Shown here one piece after another: positions 24,927-33,377 of a DNA stretch of 51,157 bases. The notes beneath the pieces were generated by a model. The model saw nothing but the letters and a program-made list of their open reading frames with translations. It did no database searches and was not told the DNA's origin. Location: contig CAKVPH010000012.1 of assembly GCA_934796775.1 (NCBI GenBank), positions 1 to 51,157 of the forward strand. The letters run 5' to 3'. Positions within the stretch are counted from its first letter, which is position 1. Each line of letters starts with the position of its first letter. Source of the stretch: an uncultured Clostridia bacterium. GTDB lineage: Bacteria; Bacillota; Clostridia; Christensenellales; Borkfalkiaceae. A program made the position numbers and the translations under genes.

Positions 24927-27719
24927 TCAGCTAACGCGGAGCGACATTTGAGTAAGATCCGAAGTAAGTCCTTTATAAGCGGAAGGATTAGCGTAGAAAG
25001 TAGAAACGTCTATCTTGTCGCTGTTGTATGCGAACAAGTCGTCTCTCTGGTAAGTGGGCAGCTCTATCGCAAGTTCCATAACCAAATCCAAAGCGTCGGA
25101 ATAAAACGCCATACGTTCTTCTTGTACGTCGGTCTTTCTTGCGTCTTCTATTATCTTAGAAAGTTGTTCAACAAGCTTATATTCAGTCCTATAAATGCCA
25201 TCCTTTCCGTTGATTATCTGTTTGTATCCCCAGTTAAGTACCGAAGTAGCCTTTGAATCTTTGTGATACACCTGATACATATCGGGGTCTATCGTCGAGC
25301 CCCAGGCTGCTGCCCAAACGGTAAGTCCGCCGCTTGAAAGCAAGCTGAGCGCGTTCGTATCGGTCTTTGTGATTATTCTGAATCCCCATCTGTTAAGAAG
25401 CATTCTTGCTCCGTCGAGAGCGTTCCAGGCGGGGTGATCGGTAGTTTCGCCTGCTACGGTAAAGGTATATTCGAGTTTTTCGGTTCCTTTATTGCCCTTC
25501 TTTGCGTAAATGCCGTCCGAGCCTTCGGTATAACCGCCTTTTTTAACAAGACCTCTTATAAAGTCCTCCTGCTCTTTTGCGGTGAACGTATCGCCGCCAT
25601 TTTTCCCGCATTTTTTAACGTAATCTCTGTAATCTTCATCTACTTTATAGATGTAATCGCCGTTTTCGTCTGTATCAAGTATGGTTTCCGGGATTTTACC
25701 CGCAATGTACGGATAGTACGGAGTACAATTTTCAGGATAAGCCCAGTTTTCTTTTGACATAGAACGGTAAATCGGCGTTGCCATAGAACCGTAATAATCT
25801 ATACACTTGCTTGTATCTATCGAGTACATTATCGCGCGTCTTACGTAGATATTAGGAACTTTAGCGGCATTTATTCCGACGTAACCGTAACCTGCGGTAC
25901 GAACGGTTTTAGTTTCAAAACCTTTGGTCGCGTTAATCTGATCGCGGATTGTGGTTTTGGCATTCGGTGTAGCATAGTCGATCTGTCCGGTCGTGAGAGT
26001 ATCTACAAGACGAGCAGCCGTAACTATCTGATATCTTACTTTTTTAATCTTTGCAACGTGATAACTCTTTCCGTCTGCAGGATTTTTAACCGTAAAGTTA
26101 CTCTTTCCGAGATCGTAATATGGATTGCGTTCGTAATAGATAACGCCTTTATCGTAAAAGTCGCCTTCTTTTACGTTTTCGGTGCCGCCGGCTGCCTTAC
26201 TTGCCATATATGCGCCTGCGCCTACGGGTACGCCTATTTTATCTTTACTCTTTACAACGTCGTTAAGGAATGACTGCGAAGCGAATTCAACGCCGAAATG
26301 AGATTCAAAATCGAATTCGTTAATATGTTTTTCATCCGAATAGTAATACATGGGTGCAACTCCTATGCCGAAGTTCCATATAGCTTTAGGATCCGTGCCG
26401 TTAATCGTTATAGACAATACTTCGTTGTTTGTCACGTTGCCGTTTGCGTCGTATTCTGCTTTTTTATAAGTAACACTCTTACCGTCGGTGCGATCCTGGT
26501 TTTTGCTTACGAACGTTACGTCGCCGTTTCTGTTTGCAAACTGAATACCCGAAATGTTAGGAACGCTGCGCTTTGAAGAACTCTGTTTGAAATAATCTTC
26601 CATAGCCGCGTTTACAAGGTAATCGTTGAATGTTGCCGAGCAAGCCCAGTATCTTACTACCTGGTCGAGTTTGCCGGGCATGTTGGCGTCGAACACGGCA
26701 TTTATAGCCTGTTCATCGGTGTATTCTCTTATAACATCCAGAGTTCCGCCGATTTTAACTTCCATAGTCAACGTCTTCTTATCCCAGGTAATATATCCTT
26801 CGTTATAAAGGAAAGCTTCTGCGTCCGATTTAAGCGTTATGTCTTTTCCGTTTTTATCTTTTGTTACTTCATTACCGTCTTTATCGTAGAACTTGATGTC
26901 GGCATAAGTACCTCTGGCGTTTGTGAAGTCGGAAGAAAGTTCTTCCCTGAATAAACTGTCAACGTCCTTTTCGTCGGCATTTTTAGCTTTGTATCCCGCG
27001 ATTTTATCGTAATCGTTTACGATATTCGCATTTGCTTCGCCGGGGTGCTTTTCTTTGTATTCAACAAGTTTTGCTCTGAACTGCTCGGAGTTCAAAGTTC
27101 CGAACGTAGCCGCAACTTCTTTCTTTATTGTGTTGAATGCGCCAAGAAGACTTCCGATTCTCGCGCTTGCTTTAGTTTGAAATTGCGTACCGAAACTATC
27201 CTGCTGACCTTTATCCTGAGTCTGCGTTCTGTAAGCCTTAAGACCAACTATATCGGTCGAGTAAATCGTACTCGAACCGGTGTATGCCGGATCAAGATAA
27301 ACGTAGTAGTTAAACAATACGTCTTTAATAGTAAGAGCCGAGCCGTTAGAGAACTTGATGTTGTTTTTCAAAACGAAATAGTAAGTAGTCGTATCCGCAG
27401 CTTCGTTGTAAACGATGCCGAGATCTTTTGTGATAACTTCTTCGTCGTCGCCCCAGGTATAGTTACCTTTTGCATCATTGCCGAGCATACCGAGCTGAGT
27501 CATACCAACTACCGAGCTGTCCGCTCCGCTTGTAGAGAAGAAGGGGTTGAATACTTTATCAACCGCATCAGAAGAGAAAACCAACGAATCCGTTTCGTTA
27601 TCGAAAACTTTGCCGTTATTGTTTTTACCAAACACGGCTAAGCAGCCTGCAATAATAGCCACGCAGACAACCGCCGCAACGGCTATTATGATAATTTTGT
27701 TCTTTGTTAATTTTGCCAT
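24927..27719 (-). CDS. oppA: Oligopeptide ABC transporter substrate-binding lipoprotein (OppA type, 930 aa)
   Basis: A lipoprotein signal peptide ends at Cys26 (AIIAGC). The family 5 solute-binding fold is shown by the N-terminal SAVDKVFNPFF...VVGMTQLGMLG segment, the INFSNGSAL-like motif (NNIKFSNGSALTIKDVLFNYYVYLDP), the later RRAIMYSIDTSKC helix, WGFRIITKTD and the end LPTYQRDDLFAYNSDKID. At 930 residues it is far longer than the usual 520-620. Long insertions lie around residues 140-320 (TQTQDKGQQDSFGTQFQ, and a Lys/Asp-rich stretch) and 640-740. It should capture peptides outside the membrane and hand them to OppBC. It is the first gene of the oppABCDF operon. The ribosome site is weak (GGAG about 14 nt upstream). 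Confidence 0.93.
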   Translation of the reverse strand: MAKLTKNKIIIIAVAAVVCVAIIAGCLAVFGKNNNGKVFDNETDSLVFSSDAVDKVFNPFFSTSGADSSVVGMTQLGMLGNDAKGNYTWGDDEEVITKDLGIVYNEAADTTTYYFVLKNNIKFSNGSALTIKDVLFNYYVYLDPAYTGSSTIYSTDIVGLKAYRTQTQDKGQQDSFGTQFQTKASARIGSLLGAFNTIKKEVAATFGTLNSEQFRAKLVEYKEKHPGEANANIVNDYDKIAGYKAKNADEKDVDSLFREELSSDFTNARGTYADIKFYDKDGNEVTKDKNGKDITLKSDAEAFLYNEGYITWDKKTLTMEVKIGGTLDVIREYTDEQAINAVFDANMPGKLDQVVRYWACSATFNDYLVNAAMEDYFKQSSSKRSVPNISGIQFANRNGDVTFVSKNQDRTDGKSVTYKKAEYDANGNVTNNEVLSITINGTDPKAIWNFGIGVAPMYYYSDEKHINEFDFESHFGVEFASQSFLNDVVKSKDKIGVPVGAGAYMASKAAGGTENVKEGDFYDKGVIYYERNPYYDLGKSNFTVKNPADGKSYHVAKIKKVRYQIVTAARLVDTLTTGQIDYATPNAKTTIRDQINATKGFETKTVRTAGYGYVGINAAKVPNIYVRRAIMYSIDTSKCIDYYGSMATPIYRSMSKENWAYPENCTPYYPYIAGKIPETILDTDENGDYIYKVDEDYRDYVKKCGKNGGDTFTAKEQEDFIRGLVKKGGYTEGSDGIYAKKGNKGTEKLEYTFTVAGETTDHPAWNALDGARMLLNRWGFRIITKTDTNALSLLSSGGLTVWAAAWGSTIDPDMYQVYHKDSKATSVLNWGYKQIINGKDGIYRTEYKLVEQLSKIIEDARKTDVQEERMAFYSDALDLVMELAIELPTYQRDDLFAYNSDKIDVSTFYANPSAYKGLTSDLTQMSLRVS

Positions 27720-27781
27720 TTTAATTTTATTTACTCCGATTTATTTGAAATTTTATTTTTATCTGTCAGGTTAAGTTTTAC

Positions 27782-27820
27782 GCTTGCGTGCTCGGCACGC
27801 AAGCAAGGGCGCGCCCTTGC
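27782..27820. terminator. Two overlapping perfect hairpins between the InlB-repeat lipoprotein and oppA
   Basis: GCTTGCGTGC (27782-27791) pairs with GCACGCAAGC (27795-27804), and GCAAGGGC (27803-27810) pairs with GCCCTTGC (27813-27820). The arms overlap by 2 nt and share GCAAG words, so the two stems could exchange partners. On the plus strand they are followed by a T-rich run; on the minus strand, the direction of the flanking genes, they are not. Probably a terminator or attenuator ahead of oppA. Confidence 0.5.
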
Positions 27821-27937
27821 TAAAATTTTATTTTTTTATCCACCGCAATTTAAAATCGTTTTTTAATTACGGTTCTTTTTTACGTTTTTTAAAAAAACAC
27901 TTTACCGAAGAAGTCCGGGCTGAAAAAGAATAATTCG

Positions 27938-29164
27938 TCAATAGCCTTTCACCTCTCTGTCTGCAACGATGATCGTTACTCCCGTTATACTTTCAGGTTC
28001 GAAACAAGCAAGCCATTCGTCGCCGGATTTACTTTCTTTAAAGCTTACTTCATGTTCGTCTTTACTTCCTATCATCACCGAGTAGGTGCTTACTTTTATC
28101 GAAACGCTTTCAAACGTGCAATTTGTTGCTTTTATTGCAAGCGGCGCAATGTAAATGAGTTTCGCGTCTTCGTGATCGGCTTCAACCTCAAACTTAACGT
28201 CTTCAAAAGCAATGTTTTTAACGGTTACGCCGTCAATCTCACCAAAAAGACTTACGCGAATATTGCCCGTTTCCGCGCCATCTAAAGTGGTTTCGTGATA
28301 TGCATTTAAGTAATCGGCTTTTACCGTTACGTTTTTAAGGCTCTTGGTCGTGCCGTTTGCGCCTGTCATGCCTTCGTATTTGCGTTTGCCTTCCCGGTTT
28401 ACGGCAAACAGCGAATTAAAGTCAACCGAAGAATCTTCAAAATCGATATCGTTCATAACGTAAAGCGTTTTGCCTGCATATTCGCCGGTACTACTTTCTA
28501 AGTCCTTAGCGGAATTTATTATCTTGTAATCGCCTTCAATATATTCGGCTACAACTTGCACTATCTGGTCGGTATCGCTCTCTTCAAAGGCAAACTTTTC
28601 ATCAAAAGGCTTTGTCATTTCCTTATCCGAGAAGAATTTTCCGGTGGCGGTATGGCCTTCGTATCTGTCGGCAATATCCAAAATATTTTGTCTTCTTGCA
28701 CCGAACGATATTCCAAAAGACGTACGGTAAATGCCGACCGTTACGAATTCGTCAGCGTTATAGTAGCCGATATGGTAAATGTAACTTACGTTCACAAGCC
28801 ATCTGGCGTAAAGCGTAACGCCGCTTTCGGTTACCGTGTCCTGCTCGAAATTCCATTTGTCCGAATAAACGGTTTCGTCGTTTACGGTTTCTTTCTTCTT
28901 ATACCATCCTTCGATATAATATCCCGCCTTGATAACCTCGCCGAATTTTTCAAACTGCAAGGGTTTTATTGTCTTTTGGGCGTTTTCGGGGAAATTATAT
29001 CTTACCTCAATAGGACCTTCGCTGTTTTTAAAAGTTCCCCCTTCAAGTTCGTATATTACGGGAATGCCGGTTTTCTCCCCCTCTCCGCCTGAACAAGCTG
29101 AAAAGCCGAATGTAAAAACCGCAATCAAAAATATACAAATCAAAGCTGTTATTCTTTTGCTCAT
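27938..29164 (-). CDS. Lipoprotein with an InlB-type B-repeat (408 aa)
   Basis: The start at 29164 has AAGGA upstream. The signal peptide ends at Cys24 (GFSAC). Residues ~35-120 match the InlB B-repeat/Flg_new pattern: IPVIYELEGGTFKN, then KFGEVIKAGYYIEGWYKKKE, SDKWNFEQDTVTESGVTLYARW. A second, degenerate copy may follow (FVTVGIYRTSFGISF...GKFFSDKEMTKPFDEKF). The C-terminal half has a segment (INSAKDLESSTGEYAGKTLYVMNDIDFEDSSVDF) resembling the GLUG/parallel-beta repeats of surface adhesins. The gene has its own promoter at 29360-29388 and a ~190-nt leader. Such proteins are usually cell-surface scaffolds; the binding target is unknown. Confidence 0.85.
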   Translation of the reverse strand: MSKRITALICIFLIAVFTFGFSACSGGEGEKTGIPVIYELEGGTFKNSEGPIEVRYNFPENAQKTIKPLQFEKFGEVIKAGYYIEGWYKKKETVNDETVYSDKWNFEQDTVTESGVTLYARWLVNVSYIYHIGYYNADEFVTVGIYRTSFGISFGARRQNILDIADRYEGHTATGKFFSDKEMTKPFDEKFAFEESDTDQIVQVVAEYIEGDYKIINSAKDLESSTGEYAGKTLYVMNDIDFEDSSVDFNSLFAVNREGKRKYEGMTGANGTTKSLKNVTVKADYLNAYHETTLDGAETGNIRVSLFGEIDGVTVKNIAFEDVKFEVEADHEDAKLIYIAPLAIKATNCTFESVSIKVSTYSVMIGSKDEHEVSFKESKSGDEWLACFEPESITGVTIIVADREVKGY

Positions 29165-29359
29165 GTTCCGTTTTCCTTATGCCGCTGAAATGCGGCGCGT
29201 TTTGTATTTTTATTACACTTTCTTTTGTTTTGCAAAACCGTTTTTTCGTTTTGAAAAATCTTTTATTTTTTTCATTTAAATTAACGTTTTTGTGCAACAA
29301 AACCAAATAATTTATTTATTTATATATATAATAATAAAATTTATTTTGCAGTACACTTG

Positions 29360-29388
29360 ATTTTATCATTCGGGGAACATAAAGTCAA
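29360..29388 (-). promoter_or_regulatory. Sigma-70-type promoter for the InlB-repeat lipoprotein
   Basis: On the minus strand TTGACT (29388-29383) and TAAAAT (29365-29360) are 17 bp apart. Transcription would begin near 29353. The rest of the 435-bp gap 29165-29599 is AT-rich, with a hairpin at 29393-29423 and one dispersed hairpin element at its right end, and no gene. Confidence 0.5.
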
Positions 29389-29392
29389 ACAA

Positions 29393-29423
29393 AAACGCCG
29401 CGCTTTAAAAAAACGCGACGTTT
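29393..29423 (-). terminator. Probable terminator downstream of the serine palmitoyltransferase-like gene
   Basis: AAACGCCGCG (29393-29402) and CGCGACGTTT (29414-29423) pair with one C/A mismatch around an 11-nt A-rich loop. On the minus strand the stem is followed by TTGTTTG, a short U-rich end. Confidence 0.45.
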
Positions 29424-29564
29424 GCTCCATTTTATTTTTTTATACAGTCCATAACTAATTTTTATACAAGTTATGTTTCATTTAAGGCTTTATTTTACCC
29501 GCAAGCGATTATTTTTTAAATTAAAAACCGCCGCTTTTAGCAAAAAATTAGTTTGTTTTCCATT

Positions 29565-29601
29565 AAAAAGTGCCGCTATAAGTCGATTATCAATCACTTT
29601 T
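29565..29601. repeat. Dispersed hairpin element, copy A
   Basis: AAAAGTG (left) and CACTTTT (right) flank a core with GCTATAAGTCGATTATC. It overlaps the last bases of the serine palmitoyltransferase-like gene (stop at 29600-29602), so the gene's 3' end is formed by the repeat. Confidence 0.75.
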
Positions 29602-30778
29602 AATTAAGCGACTTTATAACTTCCTCGATTTTTTCGGCAGCGTAAACCATCTGACTTTCGGTATGCGTTGCAGTATAACTTGTGCGAAGCATACTCATTC
29701 CTTCGGGTACGGCAGGTGAAACTACAGGGTTGACATATACTCCGTTTTGCTGCAACATCACGCATGCCTTAAAAGTTTTTAAATCGTCGTAAGTATATAT
29801 GGGAATTATCGGCGTTTCGGCTTCGATAATCTTTAAACCGCGCATTTTTAACTGTTCACGCATAAACGCGCTTATTTTTCTTAAATTTTCCACGCGCTCG
29901 GGTTCTCTTTTTAAAATATTCAAGGCCGCCCTTGCACACGCTACCGAAGCAGGCGTTATGCTCGCGCTGAAAATAAACGGACGGGAAGTGTGTTTTACAA
30001 ATTCGGCAACTTCAAAAGACGCAGCCATATATCCGCCAAGGCTTGCCAGCGATTTTGAAAAAGTACCCATATAAACGTCAACTTCTTTTTCCAGCCCGAA
30101 ATGTTCGGCTGTACCTCTGCCGTGTTTACCTAAAACGCCAAGACCGTGCGCGTCGTCTACCATAACTCGCGCGCCGTATTTTTTTGCGATATTTACTATT
30201 TCGTCAAGCTTGCATATCTCGCCGCTCATCGAAAACACGCCGTCGGTAACTATCAACACACCCGAAGACGTTAAATCGAGCGAAGCGATTATTCTTTCAA
30301 GATCTTGCATATCGCTGTGCTTATATCTGAGCATTTTTGCAAAGCTTAATCTGCACGCGTCGTATATGCTCGCATGATTTTCTTTATCGCACAAAATGTA
30401 ATCGTTTCTGCCGCAAAGCGCGCTTATTATAGCAAGGTTGGACTGAAACCCGGTTCCGAAAGTAACCACCGCTTCCTTTTGTAAAAATTCGGCAAGCTCT
30501 TTTTCGAGTTTAACGTGTATATCGAGCGTTCCGTTTAAAAATCTAGATCCCGAGCAGCCCGAACCGTATTTTTTTAACGCTTCCACTCCGGCAGCGATCA
30601 CCTCTTCGTTACCGGTAAGCCCTAAATAGTTGTTAGAACCTATCATTACGGTTTTTTTACCGCCCATTATTACTTCGGTATCCTGTCCGCTTTCAAGTTC
30701 GGAAAAATAAGGATAGTATCCGCTTTCTTTGGCAAGACGCACTTTATCCATGTTTTTGCATTTTTCAAATAAATCCAT
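29600..30778 (-). CDS. PLP-dependent alpha-oxoamine synthase, probable serine palmitoyltransferase (392 aa)
   Basis: Alpha-oxoamine synthases condense an amino acid with an acyl-CoA or acyl-ACP. The PLP lysine is Lys242 in MGTFSKSLASLGG; Asp208 and His211 (VMVDDAHGLG) and His135 (NHASIYD) are the other cofactor contacts. Within the family, the N-terminal YPYFSELES, the TEVIMGGKKTVMIGSNNYLG stretch and GSGCSGSRFLNGTLDIHVKL match what I recall of Bacteroidota serine palmitoyltransferases. They do not match the GFGMASVRFICGTQ of Kbl or the GSGGSGHVSGY of BioF. No biotin or threonine-degradation gene is near. Instead a short-chain dehydrogenase lies directly upstream, as expected for a 3-keto-sphinganine reductase. 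The start at 30778 follows AAGGAG. The family is certain; the substrate is an inference, and glycine C-acetyltransferase is the main alternative. Confidence 0.85.
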   Translation of the reverse strand: MDLFEKCKNMDKVRLAKESGYYPYFSELESGQDTEVIMGGKKTVMIGSNNYLGLTGNEEVIAAGVEALKKYGSGCSGSRFLNGTLDIHVKLEKELAEFLQKEAVVTFGTGFQSNLAIISALCGRNDYILCDKENHASIYDACRLSFAKMLRYKHSDMQDLERIIASLDLTSSGVLIVTDGVFSMSGEICKLDEIVNIAKKYGARVMVDDAHGLGVLGKHGRGTAEHFGLEKEVDVYMGTFSKSLASLGGYMAASFEVAEFVKHTSRPFIFSASITPASVACARAALNILKREPERVENLRKISAFMREQLKMRGLKIIEAETPIIPIYTYDDLKTFKACVMLQQNGVYVNPVVSPAVPEGMSMLRTSYTATHTESQMVYAAEKIEEVIKSLN

Positions 30779-30844
30779 TAGTTTTCTCCTTAAAAAATAA
30801 TAAACCGCATCTCCAAAAAGCGATAAACTTTAAAGTATAATCAT

Positions 30845-30879
30845 AAAAAGTGCCGCTATAAGTCGATTATCGGCACTTT
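30845..30879. repeat. Dispersed hairpin element, copy B (perfect 9-bp stem)
   Basis: AAAGTGCCG (30847-30855) pairs perfectly with CGGCACTTT (30871-30879) around the 15-nt loop CTATAAGTCGATTAT. It lies 17 bp past the stop of the short-chain dehydrogenase and before the synthase gene. Confidence 0.85.
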
Positions 30880-30895
30880 CAGCTTACTTAAAAAA

Positions 30896-31675
30896 TCAGC
30901 AGTACATCTTTTTTACAATAAACAACATAAGACGATTAGGTAAAATCTTACTTAGTAACACCACGCATTTATAAGAAAAACCAACCGTTTTAAGCGCGGG
31001 CGGATTCTTTTTAAGCGCGAGTTTATACATAACTTTTGCAACAGAAAGCGGGCTTTTGCCATGGCGTTCATCTTTTTCCATTTTGCCGACAGATTTATTT
31101 AAGCTGTTTTCGTACCCGACGTCGGTTTCTGTTTTTTCGCGCGCGTCGGTAAAGCCCGTACGCGTATCGCCCGGCATTACAGCACATACTTTTATTCCGA
31201 AAGGAGCAACTTCAAGCCTTAAAGCCTGCGTAAACAAATTGATTGCAGCCTTTGACGCAGAATATGCGGCCTGATACGGTATAGGTATAACCGCAGCAAC
31301 AGAACTCGTGTTTATAAGCGTTCCCCTGCTTTGTTTCAAGTAAGGAATAACCCTTTTTGCACATGCAAAATATGCCTCTACGTTAAGGTTGAATAGCTTT
31401 TCGGTCTTTTCGTCCGGAATATACTCCGCCGCACCCGAAATCCCCATTCCGGCATTGTTAATAAAGCAATCTATCCGACCTTCCTTATTATAAATATACG
31501 AAAGTGCGGCCTCAACGCTTTGCGAGTTGGTAACGTCGCATTCGATGCTTTCAAAATTACCGTTTGCCTTGCGGCGAGAAAGCCCGTAAACCTTATGTCC
31601 GTTTTTTGTAAAATATTCCGCCGCGCTAAGCCCTATTCCGGAACTTGCGCCCGTTATAACAACTATTTTTTTCAT
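30896..31675 (-). CDS. Short-chain dehydrogenase/reductase, candidate 3-ketosphinganine reductase (259 aa)
   Basis: A classical SDR: the NAD(P)-binding glycine motif TGASSGIG at residues 9-16, NNAG at 73-76, and the catalytic Ser125, Tyr138 and Lys142 (YSASK). Arg34 and Arg35 in GLSRRK after strand 2 favour NADP(H). The C-terminal ~40 residues (TVGFSYKCVVLLSKILPNRLMLFIVKKMYC) are hydrophobic with basic residues, suggesting attachment to the membrane, as in reductases of lipid intermediates. The synthase gene lies 117 bp downstream on the same strand. No Shine-Dalgarno precedes the ATG at 31675; instead a promoter -10 box ends 6 nt before it, so the message is probably leaderless. The SDR fold is certain, the substrate inferred from the neighbour. 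Confidence 0.85.
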   Translation of the reverse strand: MKKIVVITGASSGIGLSAAEYFTKNGHKVYGLSRRKANGNFESIECDVTNSQSVEAALSYIYNKEGRIDCFINNAGMGISGAAEYIPDEKTEKLFNLNVEAYFACAKRVIPYLKQSRGTLINTSSVAAVIPIPYQAAYSASKAAINLFTQALRLEVAPFGIKVCAVMPGDTRTGFTDAREKTETDVGYENSLNKSVGKMEKDERHGKSPLSVAKVMYKLALKKNPPALKTVGFSYKCVVLLSKILPNRLMLFIVKKMYC

Positions 31676-31681
31676 GCTTAA

Positions 31682-31711
31682 ATCATACCAAACAAAAACT
31701 TAATATGTCAA
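31682..31711 (-). promoter_or_regulatory. Promoter giving a leaderless message for the SDR gene
   Basis: On the minus strand TTGACA (31711-31706) and TATGAT (31687-31682) are 18 bp apart. The expected start of transcription, 7 nt after the -10 box, is the A of the ATG at 31675. The gap 31712-31943 to the next gene is AT-rich and holds nothing else I can name. Confidence 0.65.
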
Positions 31712-31943
31712 ACCATTTTATGTGGATATATAAAATATTGTGTATTAATTTTTACAATGCTTAGCAAATTATACATATGCCTAATATTCTGTTTTACAAA
31801 TGCGCATTAAAAACATTTAATTAAACAACTGTTGATTTTTGCAATATAAAAAACCGCCTTACCAAAAAGATAAAACGGTTTTATCAGGAAAATGATTTTT
31901 TGTTTTTTAGTCGATTGCTTTCGCATTATTGTGATTTTATAGC

Positions 31944-31968
31944 GATAATCGACTTATAGCGTGACTTT
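31944..31968. repeat. Dispersed hairpin element, copy C (one arm degenerate)
   Basis: GATAATCGACTTATAGC (31944-31960) is the reverse complement of the shared core, followed by GTGACTTT. It directly abuts the stop of the ROK gene at 31971. The other arm is poorly preserved. Confidence 0.65.
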
Positions 31969-31970
31969 TA

Positions 31971-33344
31971 TTATTTTTTGATATCCGTAAGCGAAGCCGC
32001 CGCAATGCTTTGACCAACTCTTCTACTATTCTCGTCGGGCATTTCGATGCTGACGTTTTTATATTCGGGGAATTCCGAAGCAAGCACTTCTTTTGCTCTT
32101 TCCAAAACGATTTCGCCGCCTTTACCACTGGTTACTCTGCCTAAAAGCAAAAGGTGTTTAATATCGTAAAATTCGCTGTAATACGCCACCGAGTAGCCGA
32201 GATAAGTTCCTATATCTTCATAGATTTTTGCCGCGCGTTCGTCGCCGTCTGCCATCATTTTTTGAACGACTTTAAGCTTTTCCGCAGGCGAAAGATTTTC
32301 GTCAAACTTATATCCCGAATATTCGGCAAGTTTAATAACGCCGTCCTGCGAGAAATATTTTACGCCGCAACCGTAATCGCCGCTCCATTCGTCAACCATA
32401 GCGTTTTCGTTATAATCAACGGGAACAAACGCAAGTTCGCTGAGCCAGCCGTTAAGCGTACCGCTTGTGTTTATATAACCGCCCGCTTCGCTCGTCCCCA
32501 TTGCTATTCCCAAAATTCCGTTATCGCCTATATCTATAGCTCCGGCAAGAGCTGTAACGTCGCCGTCGTTTGCAACTTCTATGGGCGCGCCTATTTCTTT
32601 AGCTATATCGGTATACATCGTGCGAACGTGATTTTTAAAGTCCTCTTTTGGAACTTTTAAAAAGAGCGACGCAATCATAATTTTATTATCTATATAAATA
32701 CCCGCAGACGAAACGCCTATTGCGTCAACTCTCGGCATTTTTGAAGCAGCTGTAAGCATAGCCTGCTTTATTCCCTCGTAGTGATATTTATAATCAGAAT
32801 TGATTTTCGGGAACCAAACCACTTCTTCGCTGTAAACAACTTTACCGTCGATAACCGCGCTTACCTTTCTGTCGCTTCCGCCGGCGTCAAAGCCTATACG
32901 GCAACCGTCCAAATGTCCGCCGATAGCAAGAGAACAACTCTTTTCTTCGGGAAAACGTTTGATATCGCTAACGGATATTACTTCAAATTTGCTTTCATAA
33001 ACGTCCGCCATAAAATTATAATCGAACGCGCGCGCGCCGCTTTCGCTGTAATCCGCGCTTATGCGGTTATACACGTATTCGTCGCCAAACAGATAGATTT
33101 TATATCCGCCGACAACCCACAATACCGATTTGATAAGGCGTTCTGCCATTTTATAGTTTTCTTCTTTTAAAACTTTATCGTCCGATGCAAAAATATCGAG
33201 GTCGTAAACGTAATTGTAGCCGTTGTTTCTCTCGACGCAAATTTTAAGCGTCTTGTGTTCGCTTTTCTGAACGCGCGCTTTAAAATGCCTTAGCGCGAGT
33301 ATCATAGGTTCAAAATTCTTATCGAAATTCATTTCGTATTTCAT
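31971..33344 (-). CDS. ROK-family sugar kinase-like protein with an N-terminal extension (457 aa)
   Basis: Residues ~140-457 form an ROK/ASKHA domain: IGFDAGGSDRKVSAVIDG (phosphate 1), AIGVSSAGIYID, the catalytic-Asp region IEVANDGDVTALAGA, GILGIAMGTSEAGGYIN (phosphate 2) and LLLLGRVTSGKGGEIVL (adenosine). The usual ROK zinc site CxCGxxGCxE is reduced to DYGCGVKYFSQDG, with one Cys left, so metal binding is probably lost. The first ~140 residues (MKYEMNFDKNFEPMILALRHF...) are an extension of unknown fold. GGGTGAG precedes the start. It is divergent from an AraC-type regulator, which suggests regulated sugar use, but the sugar cannot be told. A non-kinase role is possible given the altered motif. 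Confidence 0.8.
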   Translation of the reverse strand: MKYEMNFDKNFEPMILALRHFKARVQKSEHKTLKICVERNNGYNYVYDLDIFASDDKVLKEENYKMAERLIKSVLWVVGGYKIYLFGDEYVYNRISADYSESGARAFDYNFMADVYESKFEVISVSDIKRFPEEKSCSLAIGGHLDGCRIGFDAGGSDRKVSAVIDGKVVYSEEVVWFPKINSDYKYHYEGIKQAMLTAASKMPRVDAIGVSSAGIYIDNKIMIASLFLKVPKEDFKNHVRTMYTDIAKEIGAPIEVANDGDVTALAGAIDIGDNGILGIAMGTSEAGGYINTSGTLNGWLSELAFVPVDYNENAMVDEWSGDYGCGVKYFSQDGVIKLAEYSGYKFDENLSPAEKLKVVQKMMADGDERAAKIYEDIGTYLGYSVAYYSEFYDIKHLLLLGRVTSGKGGEIVLERAKEVLASEFPEYKNVSIEMPDENSRRVGQSIAAASLTDIKK

Positions 33345-33377
33345 AACTCACCCTGTAAATACTTTTTTCGTCGGGTA

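Noticed and set aside
29600..30778. Annotation as kbl or bioF
   Set aside because: The family is shared, but the diagnostic motifs differ and no threonine or biotin genes are near. Serine palmitoyltransferase fits better, though not proven.
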